Shown in pieces: positions 26,701-35,623 of a DNA stretch of 64,000 nt. A program made the position numbers and the translations under genes. This DNA comes from Ollibium composti (GTDB taxonomy: Bacteria > Pseudomonadota > Alphaproteobacteria > Rhizobiales > Rhizobiaceae). The stretch spans positions 1 through 64,000 of the forward strand of contig NZ_SSNY01000008.1 of assembly GCF_004801285.1 (NCBI RefSeq), given 5' to 3'. Within the stretch, counting starts at the first letter, position 1. Every line of letters starts with the position of its first letter. The notes under the pieces were generated by a model. The model worked only from the letters and a program-made list of their open reading frames with translations. It was not told the DNA's origin and did not search any database.

Positions 26701-27306
26701 TCAAAACGCCGTCCGCGATTTCAGCGCCGCGGCAAGCGTGCCCTCGTCGAGATAGTCGAGCTCGCCGCCGACCGGCACGCCATGCGCCAGCCGCGTCACC
26801 TTGACGTCGAAATCGGCAAGCTGGTCGGTGAGGTAATGCGCCGTGGTCTGGCCCTCGACGGTGGCGTTCACCGCCAGGATCACCTCCTTGACCTCGCCGC
26901 CGGCAACACGGTCGACAAGCGCGCGGATGTTGAGCTGCTCCGGGCCGATGCCGTCGAGTGGCGACAGCGTGCCGCCGAGCACATGGTAGCGCACGTTCAT
27001 GGCCGAGGCGCGCTCCAGCGCCCACAGGTCCGACACGTCCTCGACGACGATCAATGTCGCGGCATCGCGGCGCGGATCGGTGCAGATCATGCAGGGATCG
27101 GCGGTGTCGACGTTGCCGCAGGTCGAGCAGACGCGCACCTTGTCCACCGCCTCGCCCATGGCATCGGCCAGCGGCGCCAGCAACTGCTCCTTCTTCTTGA
27201 TGAGATGGAGCGCCGCGCGGCGCGCCGAGCGCGGCCCGAGCCCCGGCACCTTGGCCAGAAGCTGGATGAGGCGTTCGATCTCGGGGCCGGCGATTCGCTT
27301 CGACAT
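26701..27306 (-). CDS. recR: Recombination mediator protein RecR
   Basis: A 201-residue RecR: N-terminal HhH ([20 protein letters not shown]), a zinc finger with four cysteines ([16 protein letters not shown]), and a Toprim domain ([14 protein letters not shown], ...LDGIGPEQL) with a Walker-B-like C-terminus ([20 protein letters not shown]). It works with RecFO to load RecA on gapped DNA. ATG 27306 begins the family-typical [14 protein letters not shown]. It usually follows ybaB directly; here a hydrolase gene intervenes. Confidence 0.96.
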   Translation of the reverse strand: MSKRIAGPEIERLIQLLAKVPGLGPRSARRAALHLIKKKEQLLAPLADAMGEAVDKVRVCSTCGNVDTADPCMICTDPRRDAATLIVVEDVSDLWALERASAMNVRYHVLGGTLSPLDGIGPEQLNIRALVDRVAGGEVKEVILAVNATVEGQTTAHYLTDQLADFDVKVTRLAHGVPVGGELDYLDEGTLAAALKSRTAF

Positions 27307-27410
27307 GGGAGAGCATATAAGCCGAATGCCGGGCACTGGGGAGTGGGCCGGGAACGGAACCGCACAAACGCGCGGTTCCTCGCGGTCGCGCCACGGCGAC
27401 CCGTGTCGTG

Positions 27411-28547
27411 CTACTGGGCGAAGCTCATCGAGACGCCGGAATCGTCGTCGCGGCCGAAGCGCGAAGCCAAGGGCTCTTCCTCGGCAACCAGCACGGCCTG
27501 CGCCTTGGCCGGCTTCGAGGGCTTGGCGGACGCCGCCTTCACCATGCTGGCCCGGGCCGTCGGCAACGGCACGGAATCGATGATCTTCTTCTGCGCCTTC
27601 GGCGACGGCTCGGCGGAAGCCACGTCGACCGCAGCCTGCGGGGCGGGCGCGGCCACACGGCTGCGCTTCTTCTGCGCGGCCTTGGGTGCTGCCGCCTGGG
27701 GCGCCGCATTGTCGAAGCCGTCGGCCATTGCCTCGTCGGAGGAGGCGAAAGCGAAGGGGCTGTTCTGCGGCAGCGGCGCGGGATCGGCGGATGCGACCGC
27801 GACCGGCTTTTCGGCAGGCCGCGCAGCCGGCCTCGCCGCAGCGGTCATCACCGGCGCGGTGTCGGGCAGGTCGACCTGCTGCACGCCCGGCAATCCGCCG
27901 GCATCGCTCGCCGGCTCGGCCGAGGCGACCGTGATCGCCTTCCCCGCGGCATCCGACGTATCGCCGGCGAAGGCGACCATCGTCTGCTGCTCGTCAGGCA
28001 GCGGCTGCCAGTTGCGGCCGCGCTTCTCGTAGAAGGCGTTGCCGCCGGCGACCAGCACATAGTGCATGTTCTTGTAGGGGAATTTCAGGCCGGCGGTGTG
28101 GAAGAACATGGCGTTCTTCAGTTTCTTCGAGCGCTCGCCCTTCAGCACCGCCTCGGCGGCTTCCTGCACGTCGGGCATGGCGCGGGAGTTCATCTTGCGC
28201 GTCATCACGCCGGGCGCGAACTGGTTGCGCTCGCCGACCACGCCGCAGATGGTGTTGCCGTGTTTGCCCGATCGCAGCCGGTTCATCACCACGGTGCCGA
28301 CAGCGACCATGCCGGCGCGGCTGGAGCGGTTGGATTCGAAGAACATCGCCCGTTCAAGGCATTCCTTGTCGCGGGACGTGTAGCGATAGGGGCGGACGCG
28401 GGTCGAACCGTCGGCGGAAGGCAGGACGGAACTGGCGAGACTGGCAACGGACATGCCGTGGGATGTCGTCTGGCTGCAACCGGCCAGAAGAAACGGCGAA
28501 AGCGCGGCGCACAGCAGGGCTGGCACCTTCCATCGCTGGCTAGTCAA
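27411..28547 (-). CDS. SleB-type cell wall hydrolase, putative lipoprotein
   Basis: A 378-residue protein with a lipoprotein signal (lipobox LLAG-C24) and a Hydrolase_2/SleB domain (about 55-190): [19 protein letters not shown] carries the catalytic glutamate, followed by [19 protein letters not shown] and RNQFAPG. The C-terminal 180 residues are Ala/Pro/Lys low complexity. It probably cleaves peptidoglycan at the outer membrane. The start is TTG 28547 with GAGG upstream; no ATG precedes the signal sequence. It lies between ybaB and recR on the same strand, interrupting a usually tight dnaX-ybaB-recR set. Confidence 0.82.
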   Translation of the reverse strand: MTSQRWKVPALLCAALSPFLLAGCSQTTSHGMSVASLASSVLPSADGSTRVRPYRYTSRDKECLERAMFFESNRSSRAGMVAVGTVVMNRLRSGKHGNTICGVVGERNQFAPGVMTRKMNSRAMPDVQEAAEAVLKGERSKKLKNAMFFHTAGLKFPYKNMHYVLVAGGNAFYEKRGRNWQPLPDEQQTMVAFAGDTSDAAGKAITVASAEPASDAGGLPGVQQVDLPDTAPVMTAAARPAARPAEKPVAVASADPAPLPQNSPFAFASSDEAMADGFDNAAPQAAAPKAAQKKRSRVAAPAPQAAVDVASAEPSPKAQKKIIDSVPLPTARASMVKAASAKPSKPAKAQAVLVAEEEPLASRFGRDDDSGVSMSFAQ

Positions 28548-28864
28548 TTGATCCGCCTCACTGTTGCTGCTGCTCCCGTCCCCCGAAATCCTGGCGAGCC
28601 AAGTCGTGGCAAGAATGAGATCGTTTCGGGCAGAAAGATGGCCAAATGGTTAGCGATCAGCTTACAGGCCGCCTTGCAAGGCCTTGGACGCGATCAACAA
28701 TCCGCTCGCGTCGTTACAAGGCGTGATAACAGGGCAAATTGTGGCAGACCGCGAGGCTCGATCCGGCAAATCCGCCAGACCGGTCCGCAACCGGTGTTCG
28801 TCTGCGCTGCGGCGCCTGCCATGCACCGTTTTCGCCGCGGCCCGGCAATATCTCGGGCGGCCTG
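28548..28864. other. Non-coding spacer between SleB-type gene and ybaB
   Basis: A 317-base gap within a run of same-strand genes. I see no convincing ORF, RNA or strong hairpin. It is long enough to hold a separate promoter for the hydrolase gene, which argues against simple dnaX-ybaB-recR co-transcription. Confidence 0.5.
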
Positions 28865-29188
28865 TCAGAACGGCAGTTTCATGCCGGGGGGCATCGGCAG
28901 GCCGGCGGTCAGTTCCCTGGTCTTTTCCTGCATCACCTGCTCGACCTTGGCCTTGGCGTCGTTGTGGGCGGCGAGGATCAGGTCCTCCAGGATCTCGACC
29001 TCGTCCTCCTTGAACAGCGAGGGGTCGATCTTCAGCGCCTTCATCTCGAACTTGCCCGTCAGCGTCACCGAAACCAGCCCGCCGCCGGCCTGGCCGGAGG
29101 CCTCCATGACGGCGATCTCCTCCTGCATGGCCTGCATCTTGGCCTGCATTTCCTTCGCCTTGCCCATCAGCCCGAGCAGATCCTTCAT
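28865..29188 (-). CDS. ybaB: YbaB/EbfC nucleoid-associated protein
   Basis: A 107-residue YbaB/EbfC protein: an N-terminal helix rich in Met/Gln/Lys ([21 protein letters not shown]), a central sheet ([22 protein letters not shown]) and a C-terminal helix ([21 protein letters not shown]) ending in [15 protein letters not shown]. It is a homodimer that binds DNA without strong sequence specificity. It is 45 bases downstream of dnaX, the classic arrangement. Confidence 0.95.
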   Translation of the reverse strand: MKDLLGLMGKAKEMQAKMQAMQEEIAVMEASGQAGGGLVSVTLTGKFEMKALKIDPSLFKEDEVEILEDLILAAHNDAKAKVEQVMQEKTRELTAGLPMPPGMKLPF

Positions 29189-29233
29189 GGTCGTATCCTT
29201 CCTTTCGTCACATCGCCGGCCGCGGCCGCGGCG

Positions 29234-31096
29234 CTATTCGTCGTCGTCGACCGCCGGGTCCACGGGGTCCTCCGGCAGGCCGTCGGTGTCGTCCCCGTCA
29301 TCCTCGGCCGCTGCATCGTCGACCGCTTGGGGAATACGCACGTCGATGATCCTGGCGCCGGGGAAACGGGCGAGGATGGCCGCCACCGTGGGGTCGGAGC
29401 GCGCGTCGAGGAAGGCGCTTTCGCGCCGGGCGGATTCCATCTCGGCCAGCGTCTGGCCGCCTTCTTCCTTCGACAGCGATACCAGCCAGTTGCGGCCCGT
29501 CCAGGCGCGCAGCTTCGTCGTCAGGTCGTTGAGCAGCGTGCGCGGCGCGTCCTCGGTCAGCGCCACGTCGAGCCGGCCGGGCTCCATCCTGACCGGGCGC
29601 ACGTAGCGCCGCAGCATCGCCTTGACCAATCCGTCGCGATGCTGCTCGGCCAGCGCGACGATGTCGGCCAGCGATTTCAGCGCCGGCGCCGGGGGTTCCT
29701 CGACGGCGGGCCGGACTGCGGCGACCGGCACCGGCGGCGCGACCTCCGGCTGTGCCTCGACCAGCCGCATCGCCTGGGCGGAGCCGCCACCGCCGGACGG
29801 CATGCGCGCCTGCGCAACCGCGCTGGCCGCGCCGCCCGATACCGGCGCCGACGCAGAGGAAGCCGGGCGGGACGGTGCCGACGGCTGAGAGGCGGTGCCG
29901 CCGCCCTCCAGCGTCTTCAGCGCCTCGTCCAGCGTCGGCAGGTCGGCGGCATGGGCGAGGCGGATCAGCACCATCTCGGCCGCCGCCAGCGGCCGGTTGG
30001 AATTCTGGACCTCGGGGATGCCCTTCAACAGCATCTGCCATGTGCGCGACAGCACCCGGACCGACAGCTTTTCGGCAAAGTCCCTGCCCCGCCGGCGCTC
30101 CTCCTCCGACAGGGTGGCATCGTCGGCGGCTTCGGGCACGAAGCGCAGGCGGGTGACCAGATGGTTGAACTCGGCAAGGTCGGTCAGCACGGCGGCCGGA
30201 TCGGCGCCGACGTCGTATTGCTGGCGCAGTTCAGTGAGTGCTGCGGCAATGTCGCCCTTCATGACGTGCTCGAACAGGTCGACGATGCGGGCGCGGTCGG
30301 CCAGCCCGAGCATGGCGCGCACGGCGCCGGCATCCACCTTGCCGCTGCCGTGGGCGATCGCCTGGTCGAGGATGGAGAGCGAATCGCGGGCCGAGCCCTC
30401 GGCGGCGCGGGCGATCATCGCCAGCGCCTCGGCGTCGACGGCGATGCCTTCCTTTTCGGCGATCGAAGCGAGATGCCCGACCAGCGCGCCGGCGTCGATG
30501 CGGCGCAGGTCGAAGCGCTGGCAGCGCGACAGCACCGTGATCGGCACCTTGCGGATCTCGGTGGTGGCGAAGATGAATTTGACGTGCGGCGGCGGCTCCT
30601 CCAGCGTCTTCAACAGGCCGTTGAAGGCGGGCGTGGAGAGCATGTGCACTTCGTCGATGATGTAGACCTTGTAGCGCGCGGCGACAGGCGCGTAGCGCAC
30701 ACGGTCGATGATGTCGCGGATGTCGTCGATGCCGGTATGGGAGGCGGCGTCCATCTCGATGACGTCGACATGGCGGCCTTCCATGATGGCCTGGCAATGC
30801 TCTCCGGGCACCGAGAGATCGACGGAGGGGCGATCGACGTCGGCCGTCTTGTAATTCAAGGCCCGGGCGAGGATACGCGCCGTGGTCGTCTTGCCGACGC
30901 CGCGCACGCCGGTCAGCATCCAGGCCTGGGCGATGCGGCCGGTGGCGAACGCGTTGGTGAGCGTGCGCACCATCGGCTCTTGGCCGATCAGTTCGGAGAA
31001 ATCGGAGGGGCGGTATTTTCGCGCCAGGACGCGATAGGCGCCGGACGTCTTTTCAGTCACGCCCTTTTCCGATTCGCTTGGTCCGGCTTCGCTCAT
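29234..31096 (-). CDS. dnaX: DNA polymerase III subunits gamma and tau
   Basis: A 620-residue clamp-loader ATPase. AAA+ motifs: Walker A GVRGVGKT (63-70), Walker B DEVH (148-151), sensor 1 FIFATTEIRKVP and the SRC arginine-finger motif (LSRCQRFDL). A Pro/Ala/Ser linker (about 405-470) separates it from the tau-specific C-terminus (KSLADIVALAEQHRD... KLRAWTGRNWLV), ending in an acidic tail. Only one cysteine (C101) remains where E. coli DnaX has a four-cysteine zinc module, which I believe is usual in alphaproteobacteria. No slippery A-run was noticed that would make a shorter gamma form. Confidence 0.95.
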   Translation of the reverse strand: MSEAGPSESEKGVTEKTSGAYRVLARKYRPSDFSELIGQEPMVRTLTNAFATGRIAQAWMLTGVRGVGKTTTARILARALNYKTADVDRPSVDLSVPGEHCQAIMEGRHVDVIEMDAASHTGIDDIRDIIDRVRYAPVAARYKVYIIDEVHMLSTPAFNGLLKTLEEPPPHVKFIFATTEIRKVPITVLSRCQRFDLRRIDAGALVGHLASIAEKEGIAVDAEALAMIARAAEGSARDSLSILDQAIAHGSGKVDAGAVRAMLGLADRARIVDLFEHVMKGDIAAALTELRQQYDVGADPAAVLTDLAEFNHLVTRLRFVPEAADDATLSEEERRRGRDFAEKLSVRVLSRTWQMLLKGIPEVQNSNRPLAAAEMVLIRLAHAADLPTLDEALKTLEGGGTASQPSAPSRPASSASAPVSGGAASAVAQARMPSGGGGSAQAMRLVEAQPEVAPPVPVAAVRPAVEEPPAPALKSLADIVALAEQHRDGLVKAMLRRYVRPVRMEPGRLDVALTEDAPRTLLNDLTTKLRAWTGRNWLVSLSKEEGGQTLAEMESARRESAFLDARSDPTVAAILARFPGARIIDVRIPQAVDDAAAEDDGDDTDGLPEDPVDPAVDDDE

Positions 31097-31222
31097 CGGC
31101 CTCGACGGGTTTTGTGCTGAGGCCGCCTCGGCAGCCGATTCCGCAACGAGTTTCGCCCGCGTGCCGATGCGCCGTCAACATCACCAAAGCGGTCGCCGAA
31201 CGGAGGTCGCAGGAGGAGAAGG

Positions 31223-31320
31223 CGGGAGGCTGGAACAATGACCCGTTCCGGGCTCGTTAGGGCTGCTTCCTTCCGGACCTGACCCGGTTGGCGAGTGGAT
31301 CGTCCACCACCAACCTCCCG
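31223..31320 (-). ncRNA. ffs: Signal recognition particle RNA, small bacterial type (4.5S)
   Basis: Read on the minus strand, the ends GGGAGG and CCTCCC pair, and the apical part contains the universally conserved SRP core GGTCAGGTCCGGAAGGAAGC (domain IV with the GGAA tetraloop and both internal loops). Length is about 97 nt. It binds Ffh to target membrane proteins co-translationally. It lies about 125 bases upstream of dnaX on the same strand. Confidence 0.95.
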
Positions 31321-31325
31321 TCTTC

Positions 31326-31354
31326 CATATCGTCAATCCGGCGCGAGAATGCAA
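31326..31354 (-). promoter_or_regulatory. Promoter of the SRP RNA
   Basis: On the minus strand, -35 TTGCAT (31354-31349, preceded by C) and -10 GATATG (31331-31326) are 17 bases apart. The expected start, six to seven bases downstream, coincides with the folded RNA's 5' end at about 31320. Confidence 0.6.
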
Positions 31355-31455
31355 GGCCCGGCAAAAATCAGCATGGGCTTGCCGTTGTCCCCTCATGAAT
31401 CGCTTGCGGGGGGCGTGGCGCCGCAATAGCCTCGTCACAAACGAGGGAAACGCCG

Positions 31456-31875
31456 ATGATGCCTGGCCTCAAGGCCGGATTCACGCTCGACGCCCGGCTG
31501 GAAGCGGACAGCGAGCCGTTGCTATGGCTGGGCCTGTGCGAGTTGAGGGTGATGAACGACCGCCGCTGGCCCTGGCTCATCCTGGTTCCGCAGCGGCCGG
31601 GCATCGAGGAAATCCACGACCTCACCCCGCTCGACCAGGCGATGCTGACCTTCGAGGTCAACATGGTGGCGCAGGCTTTGAAAAAGACCACCGACTGCAC
31701 CAAGATCAACACAGCGGCCCTCGGCAACATCGTGCGGCAATTGCATATCCACGTGGTGGCGCGCTCGGAGGGCGACCCCGGCTGGCCCGGCCCGGTCTGG
31801 GGCCACGGCCTGCGCGAACCCTACCAGCGCGCGGATTTCCACCAGTTTGCCCAGACCGTGAAGGCGGCGCTATAA
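31456..31875 (+). CDS. HIT domain protein lacking the third histidine
   Basis: A 139-residue histidine-triad superfamily protein. The motif reads QLHIHVVAR: H97 and H99 are present, but the third position of the H-x-H-x-H triad is valine (V101). H99 is the usual nucleophile, so nucleotide hydrolase or transferase activity may persist. The C-terminus (SEGDPGWPGPVWGHG) is typical of this alphaproteobacterial subgroup. It is 40 bases upstream of the Nudix gene and probably co-transcribed; both act on nucleotides. Confidence 0.85.
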   Translation: MMPGLKAGFTLDARLEADSEPLLWLGLCELRVMNDRRWPWLILVPQRPGIEEIHDLTPLDQAMLTFEVNMVAQALKKTTDCTKINTAALGNIVRQLHIHVVARSEGDPGWPGPVWGHGLREPYQRADFHQFAQTVKAAL

Positions 31876-31915
31876 GAGCTACCCCGCCAACCGAACACAT
31901 CCTCCGACAGCCGCC

Positions 31916-32860
31916 ATGACCTTTGCCCTTTTCGACGCGCCTTCGGCCGAGCCCAGCCAGTTCGTCGGCTTCGCCGGCAACCAGATCGACCGGCAGTCGG
32001 AAAATCGCGCCGACGACTGCGTCGAGAAGGCACTGGCCGATCCGCGCACGCGGCTGATGCTGCTCGGCGACGGCCGCATCTGCCTGAAGCTCGACGGCGG
32101 CACCTTCGATCCATGGTACGGGCTGGCCGAAAGCGAGGCATTCAAGCCCCGCCTCGGCGAGGCCGTGCTTCTGGGCTTCGACGCAAGCGGCCCCATCCTC
32201 GCCGCATCGGCCGGCATCGGGGCGGACGACCTGCCAGCGACGGTCAAGGCCATCGACTATCGCTCGGTCTATATGCAGGGCCTCATCGATCCGGCCGCGC
32301 TCGGCGCGCTGGCACAAGGGGCGGCGCTGCTTGCCTGGAACGCCAGCCATCGCTTCTGCTCGAAATGCGGCCATGCCAGCGAAACGCGCGCCGGCGGCTA
32401 CCGGCGCCACTGCCCCTCCTGCGGCGCCGACCATTTTCCGCGCACCGACCCGGTGGCGATCATGCTGACCGCGACGCGCGAAAAATGCCTGCTCGGGCGC
32501 AGCCCCCACTTCGCGCCCGGCTCCTATTCGGCGCTGGCCGGCTTCATCGAGCCGGGCGAGACGATCGAGAACGCGGTGCGGCGCGAGACGATGGAAGAGG
32601 CCGGCATCCGTCTCGGCCGCGTCGTCTACCACGCCAGCCAGCCGTGGCCGTTCCCCTATTCGCTGATGATCGGCTGTTTCGGCGAACCGCTCAACGAGGA
32701 TATCCAGCCAGACCTCGGCGAGTTGGAGGACTGCCGCTGGTTCTTCCGCGACGAGGTGCGGCAGATGCTGGCGCGCGAGCATCCGGGCGGGCTCATCACG
32801 CCGGCGAAAGGCGCGATCGCCCACACGCTCATCCGCGCCTGGGTCGAAAACGGCATCTGA
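31916..32860 (+). CDS. nudC: NAD+/NADH pyrophosphatase (NudC-type Nudix hydrolase)
   Basis: A 314-residue protein with the three NudC hallmarks: a zinc ribbon with C148, C151, C166 and C169; a complete Nudix box (GFIEPGETIENAVRRETMEE, 209-228, completed by AGI); and the NudC-specific SQPWPFPYS at 241-249. It hydrolyses NAD(H) to NMN(H) and AMP and, in characterised NudC, removes NAD caps from RNA 5' ends. Its ATG follows the HIT gene by 40 bases. Confidence 0.93.
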   Translation: MTFALFDAPSAEPSQFVGFAGNQIDRQSENRADDCVEKALADPRTRLMLLGDGRICLKLDGGTFDPWYGLAESEAFKPRLGEAVLLGFDASGPILAASAGIGADDLPATVKAIDYRSVYMQGLIDPAALGALAQGAALLAWNASHRFCSKCGHASETRAGGYRRHCPSCGADHFPRTDPVAIMLTATREKCLLGRSPHFAPGSYSALAGFIEPGETIENAVRRETMEEAGIRLGRVVYHASQPWPFPYSLMIGCFGEPLNEDIQPDLGELEDCRWFFRDEVRQMLAREHPGGLITPAKGAIAHTLIRAWVENGI

Positions 32861-32909
32861 ACCGGCGGGTCTTTGTTCCCTGCCGGCAGGCTGTCGGATC
32901 GGGCGCTGT

Positions 32910-33048
32910 ACCCCCACCCCCAACCCCTCCCCGCAAGGGGGAGGGGGATTATGCGGCGCTTCCATATCCACCAACGTTGCCGGTTTTGGACGAAACGGCG
33001 ATGTCGGCGTCCCCCTCCCCCTTGCGGGGAGGGGCCAGGGGTGGGGGT
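32910..33048. repeat. Palindromic element, family A, intergenic copy
   Basis: Arms similar to those in the ligase gene (ACCCCCACCCCCAACCCC... and its complement, about 37 bases each) flank a longer, roughly 60-base centre. It fills the convergent gap between nudC and the DUF2239 gene, where it may act as a terminator. It serves as the non-coding reference copy for the in-gene insertions. Confidence 0.85.
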
Positions 33049-33067
33049 ATCGGCCCGCAGTGCTTTT

Positions 33068-33655
33068 TCAGCCGAACGCCGGCTCGGCCAGCCGCCGGGC
33101 ATGGTCGCGCAGGTCCGCCGGCCATGGCTCGGACACCGCAAGGAAGCGGTCCCGGTTGCCGGCGTAGAGCGCGCGCGCGGCTTCCTCGTAGCCCGGCCGG
33201 TTGCCCAACATCGCCGCCATGAAGCGGTCGGCCGCCTGTTGCGCCGTCCGCGCGGCCGCCTTGCCGGCATCGGCGGCGCGGGCGGCATCGACCAGCTTGC
33301 GCAAGGTCACCGAAGCGCCGCCCGGCTGCTCGGCCAGCCATTGCCAATGGCGCGGCAGAAGCGTGACCTCGCGCGCCACGACACCGAGCTTCGGCCGGCC
33401 GGCACCGCGCCGCGCGGCCGGTTCGCCGGGGTCGGCGCCGTCCTGTGCCGGCGCCAGCCGGGCCACGATCTCGGCGTCGGTTCCGCTCAGGTCGAAATCG
33501 ACCTGCCGGCCGCTGCGGTCGTCGAAGGCCAGCAACGGCACGTCGCCGGGCATGGCGGCGGCCGCCTTCAGGGCAAGCGCAACCTCGGCCGGCTGCCCGG
33601 AGGCGAAAAGCCGGTCGCCGGCAAAGGCTGTGACGGTGATGATGTTCTGTTCCAT
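33068..33655 (-). CDS. DUF2239 family protein
   Basis: A 195-residue protein matching DUF2239: an N-terminal ITVTAFAGDRLFASGQ beta segment, an aspartate-rich stretch (LLAFDDRSGRQVDFDLSG), and the conserved GRPKLGVVAREVTLLPRHWQWL with GGASVTLRKLVDAAR. GRPKLGVV...LLPRHWQWL looks DNA-binding-like, but no function is established. ATG 33655 is chosen over an upstream in-frame start. A perfect 12-base palindrome lies 38 bases upstream. Confidence 0.8.
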   Translation of the reverse strand: MEQNIITVTAFAGDRLFASGQPAEVALALKAAAAMPGDVPLLAFDDRSGRQVDFDLSGTDAEIVARLAPAQDGADPGEPAARRGAGRPKLGVVAREVTLLPRHWQWLAEQPGGASVTLRKLVDAARAADAGKAAARTAQQAADRFMAAMLGNRPGYEEAARALYAGNRDRFLAVSEPWPADLRDHARRLAEPAFG

Positions 33656-34898
33656 GCGGCGCATTTAACAGTCCGACGCGCGCCCGTCAATATTACCCGG
33701 GTAAATTTATGGAAGCGGGCTCACGACGATCTCCTCGTTCTCCCGGAAGACGATTGCAGCGCGGCGAAGATCTGCTTTGGGATGACGAAAGCAGAGCGAA
33801 AAAAATCTTCCGGAAACTTATCCCCGTGAACCCGTCCCATACTCATCCCAGCTTCCCGCGCGGGAACACCGGTCATGACGGTGATTGCGTGGGAAGGGAT
33901 CGGCGCCTCCGGTGATCGTCAAACGTAGACGATTGCCCGGGGAGGGTGAGAAGCCGGTTTCGAGCGCAGCGAGAAAATCATGATGCCAGTGGCATCATGA
34001 TAGGCGCCGAACGCCCTGAGCCCTAGCGAAGGGCCGTCCAAGGGCCCTGCCGGGCGTTCATCACTCGAAAAGCCAAGCAATTGGCTTTTCGTCCGCTGCG
34101 CGGACCGCTCTTCACCCCCTACGGGTATTACGGCCCGTGTGCGCTGGACGAGCGCTGTAAGCCATCGGCCGGTGGAGGTTTTTGCAAGAAAACCGAAGCC
34201 GTGAGCTGCGGTGAAGCGGAACGGACGGGAACAGAAATCGCCGGACGGCGGTCTTCGGATCGCAGTTTTATAAAATTCGGCAGCGTTCCGACGACCGCCG
34301 TCTTCCCGACCTCAAGCCATCGAGGTCAGTTCTTTGACAATGGCCAGGGCCGAAAAGGCAGCGTGGCGATGAAGATGTTTGCGATGAAAGACCCCTCTCC
34401 GTCTCGGCTTCGCCGAGCCACCTCTCCCCCAAAAGGGGCGAGGAACCGGAACCCGCGAACGTCGCGCTCTGCGAGTATCGAGGCATCACGCAGTTTCCAC
34501 ATGGCACCGATCCAACAGGACTTGGGTTCCTCGCCCCTCTGGGGTTGAGGAACGGTCCGCGTAGCGGACGAAAAGCCAATTGCTTGGCTTTTCGAGTGAC
34601 GAACGTGGCTCGGCGAAGCCGAGACGGAGAGGGGTTGTTGGCCGTAGAGCGAGAGTTTCTTCGCGTTGGAGTGGTTGAGGTTACCCCTCCCGACCGGGCT
34701 TCGCCCGGCCACGGCCCTCCGCTATCGCTCCCAGCCCTTCGGGCGCTCAAGACCTTCAAAACGTCCACCGGACGTTTTGATCCGCCCGAGGGCGAACCGG
34801 TCTTTCACCGTTCGTCGCTCGAAAAGCCAGGCAATTGGCTTTTCGTCCGCTGCGCGGACCGCTTCTCACCCCCTCAAGGGGGAGGGGAACGACGGCGC
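33656..34898. repeat. Repeat field without genes (1.24 kb)
   Basis: No credible CDS: the open frames here translate repeat sequence (for example PSPSRLRRATSP). Contents: a perfect palindrome ATCATGATGCCA-G-TGGCATCATGAT at 33977-34001; three copies of a hairpin element beginning CTCGAAAAGCCA(A/G)GCAATTGG at 34064-34109, 34549-34596 (inverted) and 34818-34864; and two split arms of the family B repeat at 34392-34430 and 34605-34634. The inverted copy lies between those arms, a nested insertion. Parts of 33700-33900 and 34120-34380 hold no structure I recognise. Confidence 0.8.
33693..33704. promoter_or_regulatory. Candidate operator TTACCCGGGTAA upstream of DUF2239
   Basis: A perfect 12-base palindrome 38 bases before the DUF2239 start codon, in an AT-rich pocket of an otherwise GC-rich region. 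Size and position suit a TetR-like dimer. No regulator gene is adjacent. Confidence 0.45.
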
Positions 34899-35615
34899 TC
34901 AGTTCCGGCCCAATTCCTCCAGGAACGCCGGCAGGTCGGCCACCGAGTCCAGCACCACGTCGGCCATCGGCGCCAGCGAGGCGCGCGTGCCGGTGCCGGA
35001 CAGAACCCCCACCGCCAGGCCGCAGCCGCCCGCACGCGCCATATCGAGGTCGTGGCGGTTGTCGCCCACCATGGCGATCTCGGCCGGCTTCAGTCCGGTC
35101 AAGTCGCAGAAGGACAGCACCACGTCGGGCGCCGGCTTGGGGTTGGCCACGGCGTCGTAGCCGTAGGCGGCGTCGAAAAGCTGGGCGATGCCGAGGGCCA
35201 GCAGCGTCTTTTCCGCGCCGCTGGTGGAATCGTTGGTGGCGACGCCCAGCCGGTAGTCGCGCCCGTGCAGCGCCGCCAGCGCTGCTGGTATGCCCGGCAG
35301 CGCCACCGCCTTGCGCGATCCTTCCACGGCCGTGATCTCGTTGAAGCGGGCAAGGGCGGCGCCCTGCTCCTGCCGCGACAGCTGCGGAAACCACGCCTCC
35401 ACCACGTCGCGGTTGGTGCCGGCGGCGAAGATCGAGTCGGCCTTGAAACGCCGCGCATCGAAATCGTAGCCGGCCACGGTGAGCAGTTCGTCGGCCGCCG
35501 GCCGGTCGCCGTCCGCCGCCTCCATCGCCATGAAATCGGCGACCGCCGACCAGGTGGCGTTGAAATCGACCAGCGTGCCGTCCTTGTCGAACAGGATCCC
35601 CTTGATGGTTGCCAA
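34899..35615 (-). CDS. HAD-superfamily hydrolase (phosphoglycolate phosphatase-like)
   Basis: A protein of about 238 residues with HAD motif I FDKDGTLVDF (D10 nucleophile, D12), motif II VATNDST, the lysine in NPKPAPD and motif IV MVGDNRHDLDMARAAG-type acidic pair. It is probably a small-molecule phosphatase with unknown substrate. Start: no ATG is available. TTG 35615 (giving MATIKGILFDKDGTL) has GTGAGG seven bases upstream and matches family starts. GTG 35627, which overlaps the pgi stop as GTGA, is the alternative. It is translationally coupled to pgi. Confidence 0.85.
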   Translation of the reverse strand: MATIKGILFDKDGTLVDFNATWSAVADFMAMEAADGDRPAADELLTVAGYDFDARRFKADSIFAAGTNRDVVEAWFPQLSRQEQGAALARFNEITAVEGSRKAVALPGIPAALAALHGRDYRLGVATNDSTSGAEKTLLALGIAQLFDAAYGYDAVANPKPAPDVVLSFCDLTGLKPAEIAMVGDNRHDLDMARAGGCGLAVGVLSGTGTRASLAPMADVVLDSVADLPAFLEELGRN

Positions 35616-35623
35616 TTGCCGCC

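Noticed and set aside
34081..34768. Several 70-170-codon ORFs in the repeat field
   Set aside because: They translate the palindromic repeats (PSPSRLRRATSP and similar) and lack start signals.
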